A model generated the notes under the pieces. The model saw only the letters and a program-made list of their open reading frames with translations. It was not told the DNA's origin and made no database searches. From assembly GCA_000230935.2 (NCBI GenBank), contig AGIQ01000006.1, positions 186,001 through 250,000 on the forward strand: a DNA stretch of 64,000 nt, given 5' to 3'. Each line of letters opens with the position of its first letter. The stretch's first letter is position 1. The position numbers were made by a program, and so were the translations under genes. Shown piece by piece: positions 16,988 through 25,036 of this stretch. Origin of the DNA: Mycolicibacterium rhodesiae JS60 (GTDB lineage: Bacteria > Actinomycetota > Actinomycetes > Mycobacteriales > Mycobacteriaceae).

Positions 16988-17919
16988 GCGTGGCACGCTT
17001 CATCGCCGACCAGAGGACCAAATACCGGGTGCCGCATACGATCACGTGCGCTCTGCTCAGTGTGAGCGTGTCGTGGTTCTACAAGTGGATTAGCCGTGCT
17101 GAGAACTCTGATGGGTTGCATACCGACACCGATCGGCGCCGCGCGCACCTCGATAGCGCGGTCGCCGCGGCGTTCACGGCGGCCAAGGGGCTGCATGGTT
17201 CGCCGCGGCTGGTCGCTGACCTGCGCGATCTGGGTTGGGAAGTGTCGGAAAAGACGGTGGCCGACTCGATGCGCCGCCAGGGTTTGGTGGCGCGCCGCAT
17301 CAAGCGCCGCAATGGGCTCACCAAGCAGGACAAGACGGCACCGAAGTTTCCTGACCTGGTCAAACGAGACTTCACCGCGGCTACGCCGAACCGCAAATGG
17401 GTCGGTGACATGACTGAGATCCCCACTGAGTCCGGCCAGAAGCTGTATCTGGCGACCGTGATCGACCTCTACAGCCGCCGGCTGCTGGGGGCAGCCATGG
17501 GCCTGCATCCGGATGCCGAGTTGGCGTGTGCGGCGATCAAGATGGCTGTGGCCGCGCGCGGCGGCCGCCAAGTGATCTGGCGCGATGAGGACTCCGAGCG
17601 GGTCATATTCCATACCGATCGCGGTAGCACCTACACCGCACACGCGTTCACCACGCTGTGCCGCCAGTTGGGGATTCGGCAGTCAATGGGCCGGGTCGGA
17701 TCGTGTTTCGATAATGCTGCCGCGGAGGCGTTCTTCTCTTCCTTGGAATGGGAAGTCTTGTCCCGCAATCGTTTCCGTGATACTATCCATGCGCAGGCTG
17801 TGGTAATCGACTGGTGCTACACCTTCTACAATCACCAACGCCGCCACAGTGCCGCCGACGGGCTATCGCCCGTCAACTACGAGATCAGGGAATCCAAGAC
17901 CAAGCCCGAAGCGGCATAG
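16984..17919 (+). CDS. IS3-family transposase OrfB (DDE integrase core)
   Basis: About 311 residues from GTG 16984, which shares bases with the orfA stop; the frame is open from 16963, allowing a minus-one frameshift fusion. It has the HTH_21-like region and rve/DDE core: WVGDMTEIP (first Asp), HTDRGSTYT (second Asp), then SCFDNAAAEAFFSSLEWE with the catalytic Glu, and FYNHQRRHSA near the end. All catalytic residues are present, so the element could be active. Confidence 0.92.
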   Translation: MSVARFIADQRTKYRVPHTITCALLSVSVSWFYKWISRAENSDGLHTDTDRRRAHLDSAVAAAFTAAKGLHGSPRLVADLRDLGWEVSEKTVADSMRRQGLVARRIKRRNGLTKQDKTAPKFPDLVKRDFTAATPNRKWVGDMTEIPTESGQKLYLATVIDLYSRRLLGAAMGLHPDAELACAAIKMAVAARGGRQVIWRDEDSERVIFHTDRGSTYTAHAFTTLCRQLGIRQSMGRVGSCFDNAAAEAFFSSLEWEVLSRNRFRDTIHAQAVVIDWCYTFYNHQRRHSAADGLSPVNYEIRESKTKPEAA

Positions 17920-19128
17920 GAAACCCTCCACGATTTCGGGGGAACCACAGACTACGTGTTGTGCGCCGCTGGTGACTCGGGACAGTGCGGTGGTGGCGGC
18001 GTGGGTGATGGTGGTCGTGATGCCGTCGACGCCGGCGAGCGCGGCGGTGACCGGGGCGGACACGATGCCCTGCACCGCGGTGATGGTTCCGTTGATCAAG
18101 TCGATCCCGGTGAGGGTCTTGGCGGCGTCGGCCGCGCCGTTGACGAGTGCGAGGACGTTCGAGATCTGGGCGGTGACGCCGTGGACCAGGGTGCCGCCGA
18201 GGTTGATGGCGCCGCCGCCGAGGCTGTTGATCGCAGCCAGGCCGTTGTTGAGCGCGGTGCCGGCGATGCCGACGGGGACGTCGAGCAGGCTGGTGTAGCT
18301 GGCCAGGGCTAGCGGGTTGTTCACGACGTCGGAGACCGCGTAGAGGGCCGTGCCGAGCGAGCCGGTCAGGGTCGAGGTCAGCAGGGCGGCGATCTGGCCG
18401 GTGGTGAGCGTAACGGTGTCGTTGGCACCGGCCACCGAATCCGCCAGTTTCACGAGGCCGCTGTTGGCGCTGGCCTTCAAGGCTTTCAGCAGGGCGGTCA
18501 GCGGTGCGCTGGGTGTGGCGCTGATGAGGCCGTCCCACAGACTGGTGTTGAGCGCGGTCGCGGACCCGAGCGCACCGTCGAGGGTCTGGCCGGGGGCTCC
18601 GACGGCGGAGGTGACCGTGGTCGACACCGAGTTCAGCGCGGCGTTGAGGTTGTTGACCAGCGCGGTCACGTCGCTGGGATTGATGAGCGCCGTGAGGTGA
18701 ATCTCCGGGGCGGAGACCTGCGGCAGCGCGAGTTGGTGGGCGGTTGGCGGGATGGCCAGCGGGGTGAGCGCGATGGTGCTGGCGGCGGTGAGGGCAATGC
18801 CGGCGGTCAAGTAGGAGCGGACGCTGATCTGCATGATGGTGCCTTCCGAGGGCATGGGCGTCGGCGGTATCCGAGCTGGCTCAATTGACCGCCGTCAGGG
18901 ACATGGGGGTGGGACGACCTGCGTGCGATCTTGTCGCACACGGGAACTTTACCTTTTCAGGGCACTTTTCCGGGCGTGGAAGATCGGCAGGTAGACGTCG
19001 CTTTCGGTAGCCACCTGCGGGTCAGCCGTAGAGCGGGATCGGCTAACCGCCTGATCTGGGGCGATGCCGAAACGCGCTATCTCATGCTGGTCGCCAGATC
19101 GGGGGGGATGCCCCTGTTTTTAGAGCTT

Positions 19129-19153
19129 CGAACTGCGGTGATGACACGTCCCC
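19129..19153 (-). repeat. 25-nt border motif, copy 6
   Basis: Minus strand reads GGGGACGTGTCATC, six bases (ACCGCA), GTTCG. It sits in the 440-bp gap (18835-19275) upstream of the gjpA-like gene and next to a gene remnant. Confidence 0.7.
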
Positions 19154-19192
19154 GCCGCAAGGCGGCCCGGCCTTCGGTGTTCCTCGAGCTTC

Positions 19193-19260
19193 TTATTCGC
19201 CGGCGGCGTCGTCGGAGGTTTGGTGGGGCCAGCCCAGTTCAGAACCGCGGCAATCGATGT
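19193..19260 (-). pseudogene. Remnant 3-prime end of a paralogue of the gene at 20609-21331
   Basis: Minus strand encodes GWPHQTSDDAAGE and a TAA stop, matching the end of the downstream-coordinate gene (GRPHQNLDDAAGSQ, stop). The spacing to the adjacent border motif is similar in both places (39 and 47 bases). It indicates an old duplication or recombination. The rest of the 18835-19275 gap shows no convincing gene. Confidence 0.6.
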
Positions 19261-19275
19261 GACCAGATTGTGAGG

Positions 19276-19980
19276 TCACCAGACGTAGGCGAGGACCTCG
19301 CCGTCTAGCTCGTCCTTGAGGGCCTGGCGGTCAGTCATCAGACCGGACGACGTTGAGATGATTGCCACGCCCATACCTCCGAGAACGCGCGGAAGGTTGG
19401 TGCTCTTGGCGTACACCCGCAACCCTGGCTGGGAGACGCGTCGCAGCCCGGCGATGCGGCGCTGATCGCCTGGACCGTACTTCAATGTAACGACAAGCGT
19501 TTTCCCGATTCTTCCGTCTTCGATCCGGTAATCGGCGATGTAACCCTCGTCTTTGAGGAGCTTGGCGATGTTCTCCTTGATCTTGGAGGTTCGGAATTCA
19601 GCTTCGGGCCGAAGGGCTGCGTTTGCGTCGCGTAGTTGGCCCAAGAAGTCGGCGATCGGATCCTTCATGCCGCTAGACGCGCGCGTTGAACGTTGGCCAG
19701 ACGTCGCATCCCGTGTGCTGGCGGTTGATTCCTCAGCCGTGTCCGCGACCGGTGGCGATGAGGTGTCCGACTCGACGTCGGCACCGAAGATCCGCTGGGA
19801 CAGCAGTGTCTCGGCGATGTTGTCGGAACCTCGATCGAGCAGTCCCTGGGCCAGAGCGCGATCGGTGTCGTCGGCCCGTGGATCGTGCAGTGTCGCTTCC
19901 GCCATCAGCACTGCGGCGTCAGCAATCTCGCGGGGGGTGCCACCACTCTCGACGAGTAGCTGGTCGAAATCCGTCGTCAT
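19276..19980 (-). CDS. Ribosomal protein S8 (uS8) with 104-residue N-terminal extension
   Basis: 234 residues. Residues about 105-234 are a full S8: DPIADFLGQLRDAN, SKIKENIAKLLKDEGYI, VTLKYGPG, GLRRVSQPGLRVYAKS, LPRVLGGMGVAIISTSSGL and GEVLAYVW, including the conserved STSSG loop that contacts 16S rRNA helix 21. Residues 1-70 are an acidic helical domain I do not recognise, and 71-104 a Ser/Thr-rich linker. The internal ATG (19668) has no ribosome binding site, whereas the first ATG follows GAGGCGGAG, so a fusion is expected. Normal mycobacterial S8 is about 132 residues and chromosomal in the spc operon. Possible roles: alternative ribosome subunit, or decoy acting on S8 autoregulation. Confidence 0.88.
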   Translation of the reverse strand: MTTDFDQLLVESGGTPREIADAAVLMAEATLHDPRADDTDRALAQGLLDRGSDNIAETLLSQRIFGADVESDTSSPPVADTAEESTASTRDATSGQRSTRASSGMKDPIADFLGQLRDANAALRPEAEFRTSKIKENIAKLLKDEGYIADYRIEDGRIGKTLVVTLKYGPGDQRRIAGLRRVSQPGLRVYAKSTNLPRVLGGMGVAIISTSSGLMTDRQALKDELDGEVLAYVW

Positions 19981-20010
19981 CTCCGCCTCGATGTCCTCAT
20001 CTGCTGCTGT

Positions 20011-20424
20011 TCATTCTGCGCTTGGGCTGGGGGCTTGGCGAGCTATCGCTTCAGTGAACCGTCTCAGTGCGTTGCGGCGATGCGCGGACAACACCTGTTC
20101 GAGCGACTGGTCGGGGTGGTTTCGCGCGTCGCTTTCCAGTGCGAGGAGCATTTCGACCACGGTGAGAGGGCCTAGCTCTTCGCGGTTGCTGACTACCCAT
20201 TCGAAGCGTGTCCAGAGCTGATCGGAGTGTCGGTCTGCCTCTTCTTTCCGGGTGACGGCCAGGTCTTGGTTTCGGGTGCGATACACCTGCCAGGCGGCAA
20301 TGCCGGCCGCTGTTACCGCTGCGACCCCGCCAAATCCGGACGACGTCAAGAATGCGCCGAGTGAGTGTCCGATGTCGTTCCACAGCCAGTTCGTGCTTTG
20401 CCACGCCAGGACCGTCGTCGCCAC
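20011..20424 (-). CDS. Small single-pass membrane protein
   Basis: About 137 residues from GTG 20424. One hydrophobic segment (about 30-46, FGGVAAVTAAGIAAWQVY) is followed by a charged, coiled-coil-like cytoplasmic part (RTRNQDLAVTRKEEADRHSDQLWTRFE). Topology resembles small membrane proteins widely found beside defence and TA genes, but I do not recognise the family. It ends 30 bases before the S8-fusion start, so the two are probably cotranscribed. Confidence 0.55.
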   Translation of the reverse strand: MATTVLAWQSTNWLWNDIGHSLGAFLTSSGFGGVAAVTAAGIAAWQVYRTRNQDLAVTRKEEADRHSDQLWTRFEWVVSNREELGPLTVVEMLLALESDARNHPDQSLEQVLSAHRRNALRRFTEAIARQAPSPSAE

Positions 20425-20536
20425 GCGCCAATTGCAGCACGTTCGGAACGATCGGCGTGCAGTGATGTCCTGTTCCGCGCGACGACGCAGGGCGCATACG
20501 ACGGGCGGGCAGCCGCACTCAGCTCTCTACGACCTC

Positions 20537-20561
20537 TAACCAGCGACGCTGACACGTCCCC
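20537..20561 (-). repeat. 25-nt border motif, copy 7
   Basis: Minus strand reads GGGGACGTGTCAGC, six bases, GGTTA. GGTTA points to the membrane gene start about 110 bases away. Confidence 0.7.
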
Positions 20562-20608
20562 CCGCGCGGGTAGTAGTAGGCCCGCCCACGTATCCCGCTG
20601 GCAGCTTC

Positions 20609-21331
20609 CTATTGACTGCCGGCGGCATCGTCGAGGTTTTGGTGCGGCCGGCCCGACTCGAAGCGCCAGATCGCGTAGTCGAGGTGAACTACTTCCCACG
20701 CCTTCATCTCCGCGACGCGTTTGATCATGTCGGCGGCGCGCTGCGGCGGCAGCGCGTCAGGCCGGACGCCGATCGCGCGGGCGACGTAGCGGATCACCAT
20801 GCGGTCGGCCTTGACGCCGGGGATCTGGGCCAGCATCAATGCGTAGTCCCAGGTGATGCCGGAGCGTTGACCGGGAGTTGCGCGCCAGGCCCGCTCGACC
20901 GTCTTCAACGCTGCAGCGTCTGCGGCGACGCTGCGCAGGTCGGCGGTCGTGCGGAGGCCATGCTCGGGTAGCACCGTGGTCAGGGTGTCGATCGTTTCGG
21001 CCTTCAGCGGGGCGCCGGCTGTCGTGGAGGTGGGGCGGCGGTTGCCGATGCGGCTGGCCCAGGCGTCGGGGCCGCCGAGTTCGGCGATGTTGGCGGCCAG
21101 CTCTTCGGTCCCGTCCATGTCCGGGGTCCCGCCCTGCTGCGTTCGGTGGTCGCGGTAGCGGCGAACGACGTTGACCACCGACGAGTAGCGGGCGCCGGTC
21201 GAGTAGATCGAGTCAATGATGCACAGCGCCAAGGAGTCTGGGTAGCCGTCGGGCCGGAACCAAAGATCGGAGTCACCTAGATCGGTCTCGCAGACCTTGA
21301 CCAGTGCGGCCAGGTCGGTGTCGTCACGCAC
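20609..21331 (-). CDS. Conserved hypothetical, helical, possible HhH-type protein
   Basis: 240 residues, soluble. The N-terminal part (DSLALCIIDSIYSTGARYSSVVNVV) and middle (GLRTTADLRSV; RSGITWDYALMLAQIPGVKADRMVIRYV) resemble the helix-hairpin-helix layout of base-excision glycosylase-like proteins, but I see no catalytic Lys/Asp motif. It starts at GTG 21331 with GAGGGG upstream. A second, ruined copy of its 3-prime end lies at 19193-19260. Confidence 0.55.
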   Translation of the reverse strand: MRDDTDLAALVKVCETDLGDSDLWFRPDGYPDSLALCIIDSIYSTGARYSSVVNVVRRYRDHRTQQGGTPDMDGTEELAANIAELGGPDAWASRIGNRRPTSTTAGAPLKAETIDTLTTVLPEHGLRTTADLRSVAADAAALKTVERAWRATPGQRSGITWDYALMLAQIPGVKADRMVIRYVARAIGVRPDALPPQRAADMIKRVAEMKAWEVVHLDYAIWRFESGRPHQNLDDAAGSQ

Positions 21332-21460
21332 TGGACATCCATCCCCTCGACGGTTATGAGGTCAGTATGCGGGCCCGGGCCGTTATCGGTTGGTGTGGCG
21401 TTCCACTGGTTACACGGAGAGATCGGGTCCGACTATGGTTCCTCGAGCGACTAACGTCGT

Positions 21461-21631
21461 TTAGCGCGTGCGGTTGTCGGCGTGCGCGGCGCGCACTTCT
21501 TCGATGGCCGTCCACAGGGTGGGCCATTCCTGCTGAAGCCGGATCATTTGGGCTTGGTGGTAGTCCGGCCGCGGGCCAGGGTTCGCGATTGCCGCGTCCA
21601 GATTTGCGAGCGCTTCGTCGAGCGATGCCAT
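21461..21631 (-). CDS. Small protein, 56 residues
   Basis: MASLDEALANLDAAIANPGP starts a 56-residue helical acidic protein containing QQEWPTLWTAIEEVRAAH. The ATG is preceded by AGGAGGA with ideal spacing, the strongest ribosome binding site in this part, so it is very probably translated. Function unknown; it lies just after the ADP-ribosyltransferase gene on the same strand and could be a partner or immunity protein. Confidence 0.7.
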   Translation of the reverse strand: MASLDEALANLDAAIANPGPRPDYHQAQMIRLQQEWPTLWTAIEEVRAAHADNRTR

Positions 21632-21687
21632 CGGCTTATCCTCCTCCCTGAAGCGGCTGCCTGGGGGATCTGCTCGATACAGACACC

Positions 21688-21712
21688 GGGGACGTGCCGT
21701 ACCCGCAGGTCA
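21688..21712 (+). repeat. 25-nt border motif, copy 8 (overlaps a stop codon)
   Basis: GGGGACGTGCCGTA, six bases (CCCGCA), GGTCA. The TCA at 21710-21712 is the stop codon of the ADP-ribosyltransferase gene. Confidence 0.75.
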
Positions 21713-23437
21713 GGATGCTCTGGCGGCGCGTACGGTGGTGGCTTCGGCTTCGGCGACGAGGTCCTCGGCCACGAGGTAGACGGTGGGTTGATGTTCGACG
21801 CCTCGGTCGTCGACGCGCACGCACCGTAGCGCGGTGCCGGGCGGGACGATGACCTCGTCTTCGCCGGCGTTGGCGGAGATGGCCTTGACGGGTAGGCCGT
21901 CGCGGGTGCGGATCACCATGAGGTAGGAGCCGGTGCCGCCGTGGTTGGCGAAGCGGCCTGCGGTGGTGGTGCGTGTGGTCGCCGAGGTGACTTGTGCGAG
22001 TTGGACTTTGGCGCCGACGGGGAAGGCGGTGGCGAGGTAGTCGGCTCGGCTCCCTGCCCAGCGGGTGGGGACGTGGGTGCCGCGCACGACGGTGATGGGT
22101 TCACGGGTGGTGTTGTGTCGGGCGAACTTGTCGAAGGCGCTGCGCAGGTGGGTGCAGGTGTTGGCCACTGCTGCGGTGGGTGCGGCGGTGCGTCCGGTAT
22201 AGGCGTCGTTGATGGCGATGTATGCGCCGTCGCCGAGGTGGCGGCCCGATGTGTAGGTGCGCAGCGCTGCACGTTCCTCGTTGGAGAGCGTGCGGCTCAA
22301 GAAGGCGGCCTGCTGCGCGCCGAGCTGTTTGATGCTGGGCGTGCGCAGGGTTCCGTAGACGTCGTGATGGCCCCAGGCCTTGAGGTCGTTTCCGTGGCGT
22401 GCGATGACGGTGTAGTCGTCCTTGGTGGTGGGACCGTAGGCGTGGATTCCGCTGTGCTGCAGTAGTTCATGGGTGGCGGTGTCGATTCCGTCGGCGGGGA
22501 GGCGGTGGTGGTCGAAGTGTGGGATGTGGGCGCCGCCGCGGGTTGGTGTGCCCAGCGCTTGGTGGTAGGCGGTTCGGTAGGCGGTGTCGGGGTCTTGGCC
22601 GGCGCTGAGCGCGTCGTGTCGCGCTGTGGTTGCAGCGGCGTGCGCGGCGGCGTGGCGTTGGTTTTCGCGGTGTCTGGTTGTGGCGTCGAGGATTTCGTCG
22701 TGCAGGGGGGCTGCGGCGGCATCGACGATCTCGTCCCGGGCGTGTGTCAGGTGTTCTGCCAGGAACGCCTGCTGTGCTTCGGGATTGGGGAGCCGGCCGT
22801 AGGCCGCCTGGGTAGCCAGCTTCAGCGCGGTGCCGGCTTTCGCGCGGTGGGCCTGCTGCTGGAGATCATCGATGCCGCCGGGTGACTGGTCCAGGGGCGT
22901 GAGGATGGGGATCCGGTCGATCATCGTGATGGCGGTCTTGTACTTCGATGCGGTGACGATGGTGCGGTAGGCGTCTCCGTCTCGGTATGCGATCGCGTAG
23001 TCGCTGCGGCTTGGTTGACGCCACACCGCGATGTCGGGGTCGATGAGTTGGGCGTGAACGGGGTCGGTGCCGTGCGCGCGGTGCACGAGGATGTCGCCGT
23101 AGGTCTTCGACGAGGTGTCGCGGGTGGCGGTGGTGAGTTCGAGTGACGCGGTGTCGGCGAAGGCGGCGTCGACGTCGGGGCGGATGGCTGTGCGGCGCAG
23201 CTGGGTCAGCGCGTCGATCTGGTGAGGAGTGAGGTTGGCGAGGGCCGCGTCTCGCTGGTCCGGCGGCAACGCCATGGCGGCGGCGTAGTGGTGGGCGTCC
23301 AGGCTGGTGATGCCGGTGCTCAGTTCGTCGCACGCGTGCTCGAGGTGGGTGACTTGGTCGGCCGCCTTCTGGTAGGCGGTGCGGGTGTCTGCGGAGCAGC
23401 GGCGGGGCCCGCCGAGATCACTGCTGGCCAAGCACAT
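21710..23437 (-). CDS. R-S-E class ADP-ribosyltransferase toxin with N-terminal Cys tag
   Basis: 575 residues. The first 19 residues (MC, then GGPRRCSADTR) match two other proteins of this window. A long helical middle follows. The C-terminus is an ADP-ribosyltransferase: TVVRGTHVP (NAD-binding Arg, about 450), VQLAQVTSATTRT (STS-like), and GEDEVIVPPG (ExE, about 524-526), all needed for mono-ADP-ribosylation of an Arg or similar target. No signal peptide is seen. Such domains occur in polyvalent proteins carried by phages and conjugative elements. Two ADP-ribosylglycohydrolases in the window could reverse its action. Confidence 0.82.
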   Translation of the reverse strand: MCLASSDLGGPRRCSADTRTAYQKAADQVTHLEHACDELSTGITSLDAHHYAAAMALPPDQRDAALANLTPHQIDALTQLRRTAIRPDVDAAFADTASLELTTATRDTSSKTYGDILVHRAHGTDPVHAQLIDPDIAVWRQPSRSDYAIAYRDGDAYRTIVTASKYKTAITMIDRIPILTPLDQSPGGIDDLQQQAHRAKAGTALKLATQAAYGRLPNPEAQQAFLAEHLTHARDEIVDAAAAPLHDEILDATTRHRENQRHAAAHAAATTARHDALSAGQDPDTAYRTAYHQALGTPTRGGAHIPHFDHHRLPADGIDTATHELLQHSGIHAYGPTTKDDYTVIARHGNDLKAWGHHDVYGTLRTPSIKQLGAQQAAFLSRTLSNEERAALRTYTSGRHLGDGAYIAINDAYTGRTAAPTAAVANTCTHLRSAFDKFARHNTTREPITVVRGTHVPTRWAGSRADYLATAFPVGAKVQLAQVTSATTRTTTAGRFANHGGTGSYLMVIRTRDGLPVKAISANAGEDEVIVPPGTALRCVRVDDRGVEHQPTVYLVAEDLVAEAEATTVRAARAS

Positions 23438-23656
23438 TGCAAATCTGACTCCCTGACGTCTGGATTGGCTCGTACGTCTTGGAAGTACTGCGCGGACTTC
23501 AGCTTTCCGTCAGCGAGACTGCGGAAGATTCGTCGCACCCGGGTCGTAACGACGCGGGCTGCTCGGGGTCGAAGGTGCGTCCCTGCCCCCGGAGACGCAC
23601 GAGCCCCAAAACCACATGCCCCGCCTCCTCCGTTGCAAGGGAGTGATCTTTAGTGA
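23438..23656 (-). ncRNA. Candidate omega-RNA / right-end region of the TnpB element
   Basis: The 219 bases after the tnpB stop hold no gene but two clear hairpins: GTGATC/GATCAC (23643-23660, overlapping the stop) and GTGCGTC/GACGCAC (23575-23581 with 23594-23600). TnpB guide RNAs normally come from exactly this 3-prime region. The guide boundary cannot be fixed by eye. Confidence 0.45.
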
Positions 23657-25036
23657 TCACGCGACTTGCACCCCGTCTCGGGGTTGTTCGGCAGCCTCGC
23701 GGCTGCGTCCCTTCCGCGCTTCACGGCCACCCGCCGGGCGAGGCCCGGTCTTACGGTCGGCTCCACGCTTGACGGCGGCCCCAACTGGGCCGACGACGCT
23801 AGATGTTTCCTCGTAGCGTGCGAGGTTCACGGCGGCGTTGTCATCACGCTGGTGGGTGACTGAACAACCGTCGCATTGCCACTTTTCATCCCAGCCGATG
23901 TCCTGTACATGCCCACACACATGACAGGTTCTCGACGACGGAAACCACCGGCTGGCGACCACCAACTGTGACCCGTACCAGCGCGTCTTGTAGGACAAGT
24001 GCCGGCGCGGTGTGCCCAGGGCCGAGTCCGACAGCGCGCGCCGTCTGGCGCGGGCACCGGGAAGCCCCTTTTGCCGCAGCATCCCCGCCGCGTCCAAACC
24101 TTCAACAACGATCCGGCCGTGGGTTTGAGCCAATCGTGTTGTCAGGACATGCAGGTGATGAGTGCGGACATCGTTGACGCGGCGATGAAGCCGGGAAATC
24201 TCGGTGGTGCGCTCACGGTAGCGTCGTGAGCCTTTCGTGCATCGCGAGCGTGCCCGGCTTGCATGCCGCAGATCTTTGAGTGCCGCATCCAGTGGCCGCG
24301 GATTCGGGACTTGTTCGATCACCACACCGTCAGCGTCGGCGACCGTGGCCAGCCGGCGCACCCCGACGTCGACACCAACCCGAGAACCGGGCAGCGCGAC
24401 GCTGGGTTGCTGAGGGCGCCGCACCAGCACCCGCACACTCGCATCCAAACGAGTGCCATTGCGGCGCAACGAGATCGCTAGCACCCGCGCCCGGCCCTTC
24501 GTGATGAGCCGCTCAATCCGGCGCGTGTTCTCATGCGTACGGACAGTCCCGATGACCGGAAGCGTGAGGTGGCGCCGATCAGGTTCGACACGCATCGCTC
24601 CGGTCGTGAACGTCACGCGATCCTGGTCGCGTCCCTTCTTCTTGAACCGGGGGAAACCCATCCTCTTGCCGTCGCGTTTGCCGGATCGGGAGGTCTGCCA
24701 GTTCCAGTACGCGTCCACCGCGCCCGTGATGCCGTCGGCGTAGGCCTCCTTCGAGCATTCCCGCCACCACACCGCGCCGGTCTCAGCGTTGACACACACC
24801 TCGTCTTTGACGGTGTTCCAGCGCTTCCGCAGCACCCGCAGCGACGGCTTCTCCGACTCGACACCGGACGCCTGCCAAGCTTCGATGTCGGCTGTCAGGG
24901 TGGCCACGGTCCAGTTGTAAGCCTTGCGCCGCGCACCGAAATGCCTGGCCAGCGACCGGGCTTGCTCCTCGGTCGGGTCGAGGGTGAACCGGAACGCCTG
25001 CACTGTCCAGCCGTCAGGAACCTCGAGTTTCGCCAT
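23657..25036 (-). CDS. TnpB-type RNA-guided nuclease (IS200/IS605 or IS607 group)
   Basis: About 459 residues. It has the N-terminal helical/wedge domain, then the split RuvC: GVDVGVRRLAT (about 219, first Asp), IVVEGLDAAGM (about 309, Glu) and RDDNAAVNLARY (about 400, last Asp). A four-Cys zinc finger lies between (CHVCG, CDGC). All catalytic residues are intact. No tnpA or serine resolvase is adjacent, so it is either a non-autonomous element or a domesticated nuclease. The start overlaps the stop of a small Cys-rich ORF (GTGATG). It ends with a basic Arg-rich tail. Confidence 0.9.
   Translation of the reverse strand: MAKLEVPDGWTVQAFRFTLDPTEEQARSLARHFGARRKAYNWTVATLTADIEAWQASGVESEKPSLRVLRKRWNTVKDEVCVNAETGAVWWRECSKEAYADGITGAVDAYWNWQTSRSGKRDGKRMGFPRFKKKGRDQDRVTFTTGAMRVEPDRRHLTLPVIGTVRTHENTRRIERLITKGRARVLAISLRRNGTRLDASVRVLVRRPQQPSVALPGSRVGVDVGVRRLATVADADGVVIEQVPNPRPLDAALKDLRHASRARSRCTKGSRRYRERTTEISRLHRRVNDVRTHHLHVLTTRLAQTHGRIVVEGLDAAGMLRQKGLPGARARRRALSDSALGTPRRHLSYKTRWYGSQLVVASRWFPSSRTCHVCGHVQDIGWDEKWQCDGCSVTHQRDDNAAVNLARYEETSSVVGPVGAAVKRGADRKTGPRPAGGREARKGRSREAAEQPRDGVQVA

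Larger units (their letters stand above)
16651..17949 (+). mobile_element. IS3-family insertion sequence, 1,299 bp, 3-bp target duplication
   Basis: Terminal inverted repeats are visible: left TGGCCTTCCCCCGAGACCG and, on the other strand at the right end, TGTGGTTCCCCCGAAATCG, with matching GTGGAGG inward. The direct repeat GAC flanks it at 16648-16650 and 17950-17952. It holds orfA and orfB on the plus strand, opposite to the gene it interrupts. Confidence 0.9.
15418..18834 (-). pseudogene. gjpA-like secreted protein gene, split by an IS element
   Basis: The 5-prime part (17950-18834) encodes a signal peptide (MQISVRSYLTAGIALTAAS) and a hydrophobic, Ala/Leu/Thr-rich repetitive domain as in mycobacterial GjpA-annotated outer-membrane proteins. 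The 3-prime part (15418-16650) continues this domain and ends in a Thr/Ser/Ala/Pro-rich tail with TTTDTAEEAPASPAA repeats. An IS3-family element divides them. Removing it with one copy of the GAC target duplication restores a continuous frame (QHVV then TDWLGNG), giving about 704 residues. So the insertion is recent or tolerated, and the full protein cannot now be made. Confidence 0.85.

Noticed and set aside
15418..17643. A 741-codon continuous minus-strand frame
   Set aside because: It is the 3-prime half of the gjpA-like gene plus antisense read-through of the IS; the true upstream part lies beyond 17949.
18931..19308. 125-codon plus-strand frame upstream of gjpA
   Set aside because: It has an Arg run, crosses the border motif and the gene remnant, and shows no conserved pattern.
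19276..19668. Separate S8 gene starting at the internal ATG 19668
   Set aside because: No ribosome binding site precedes it and the frame is open through the extension, so one fused protein is more likely, though internal initiation is not excluded.
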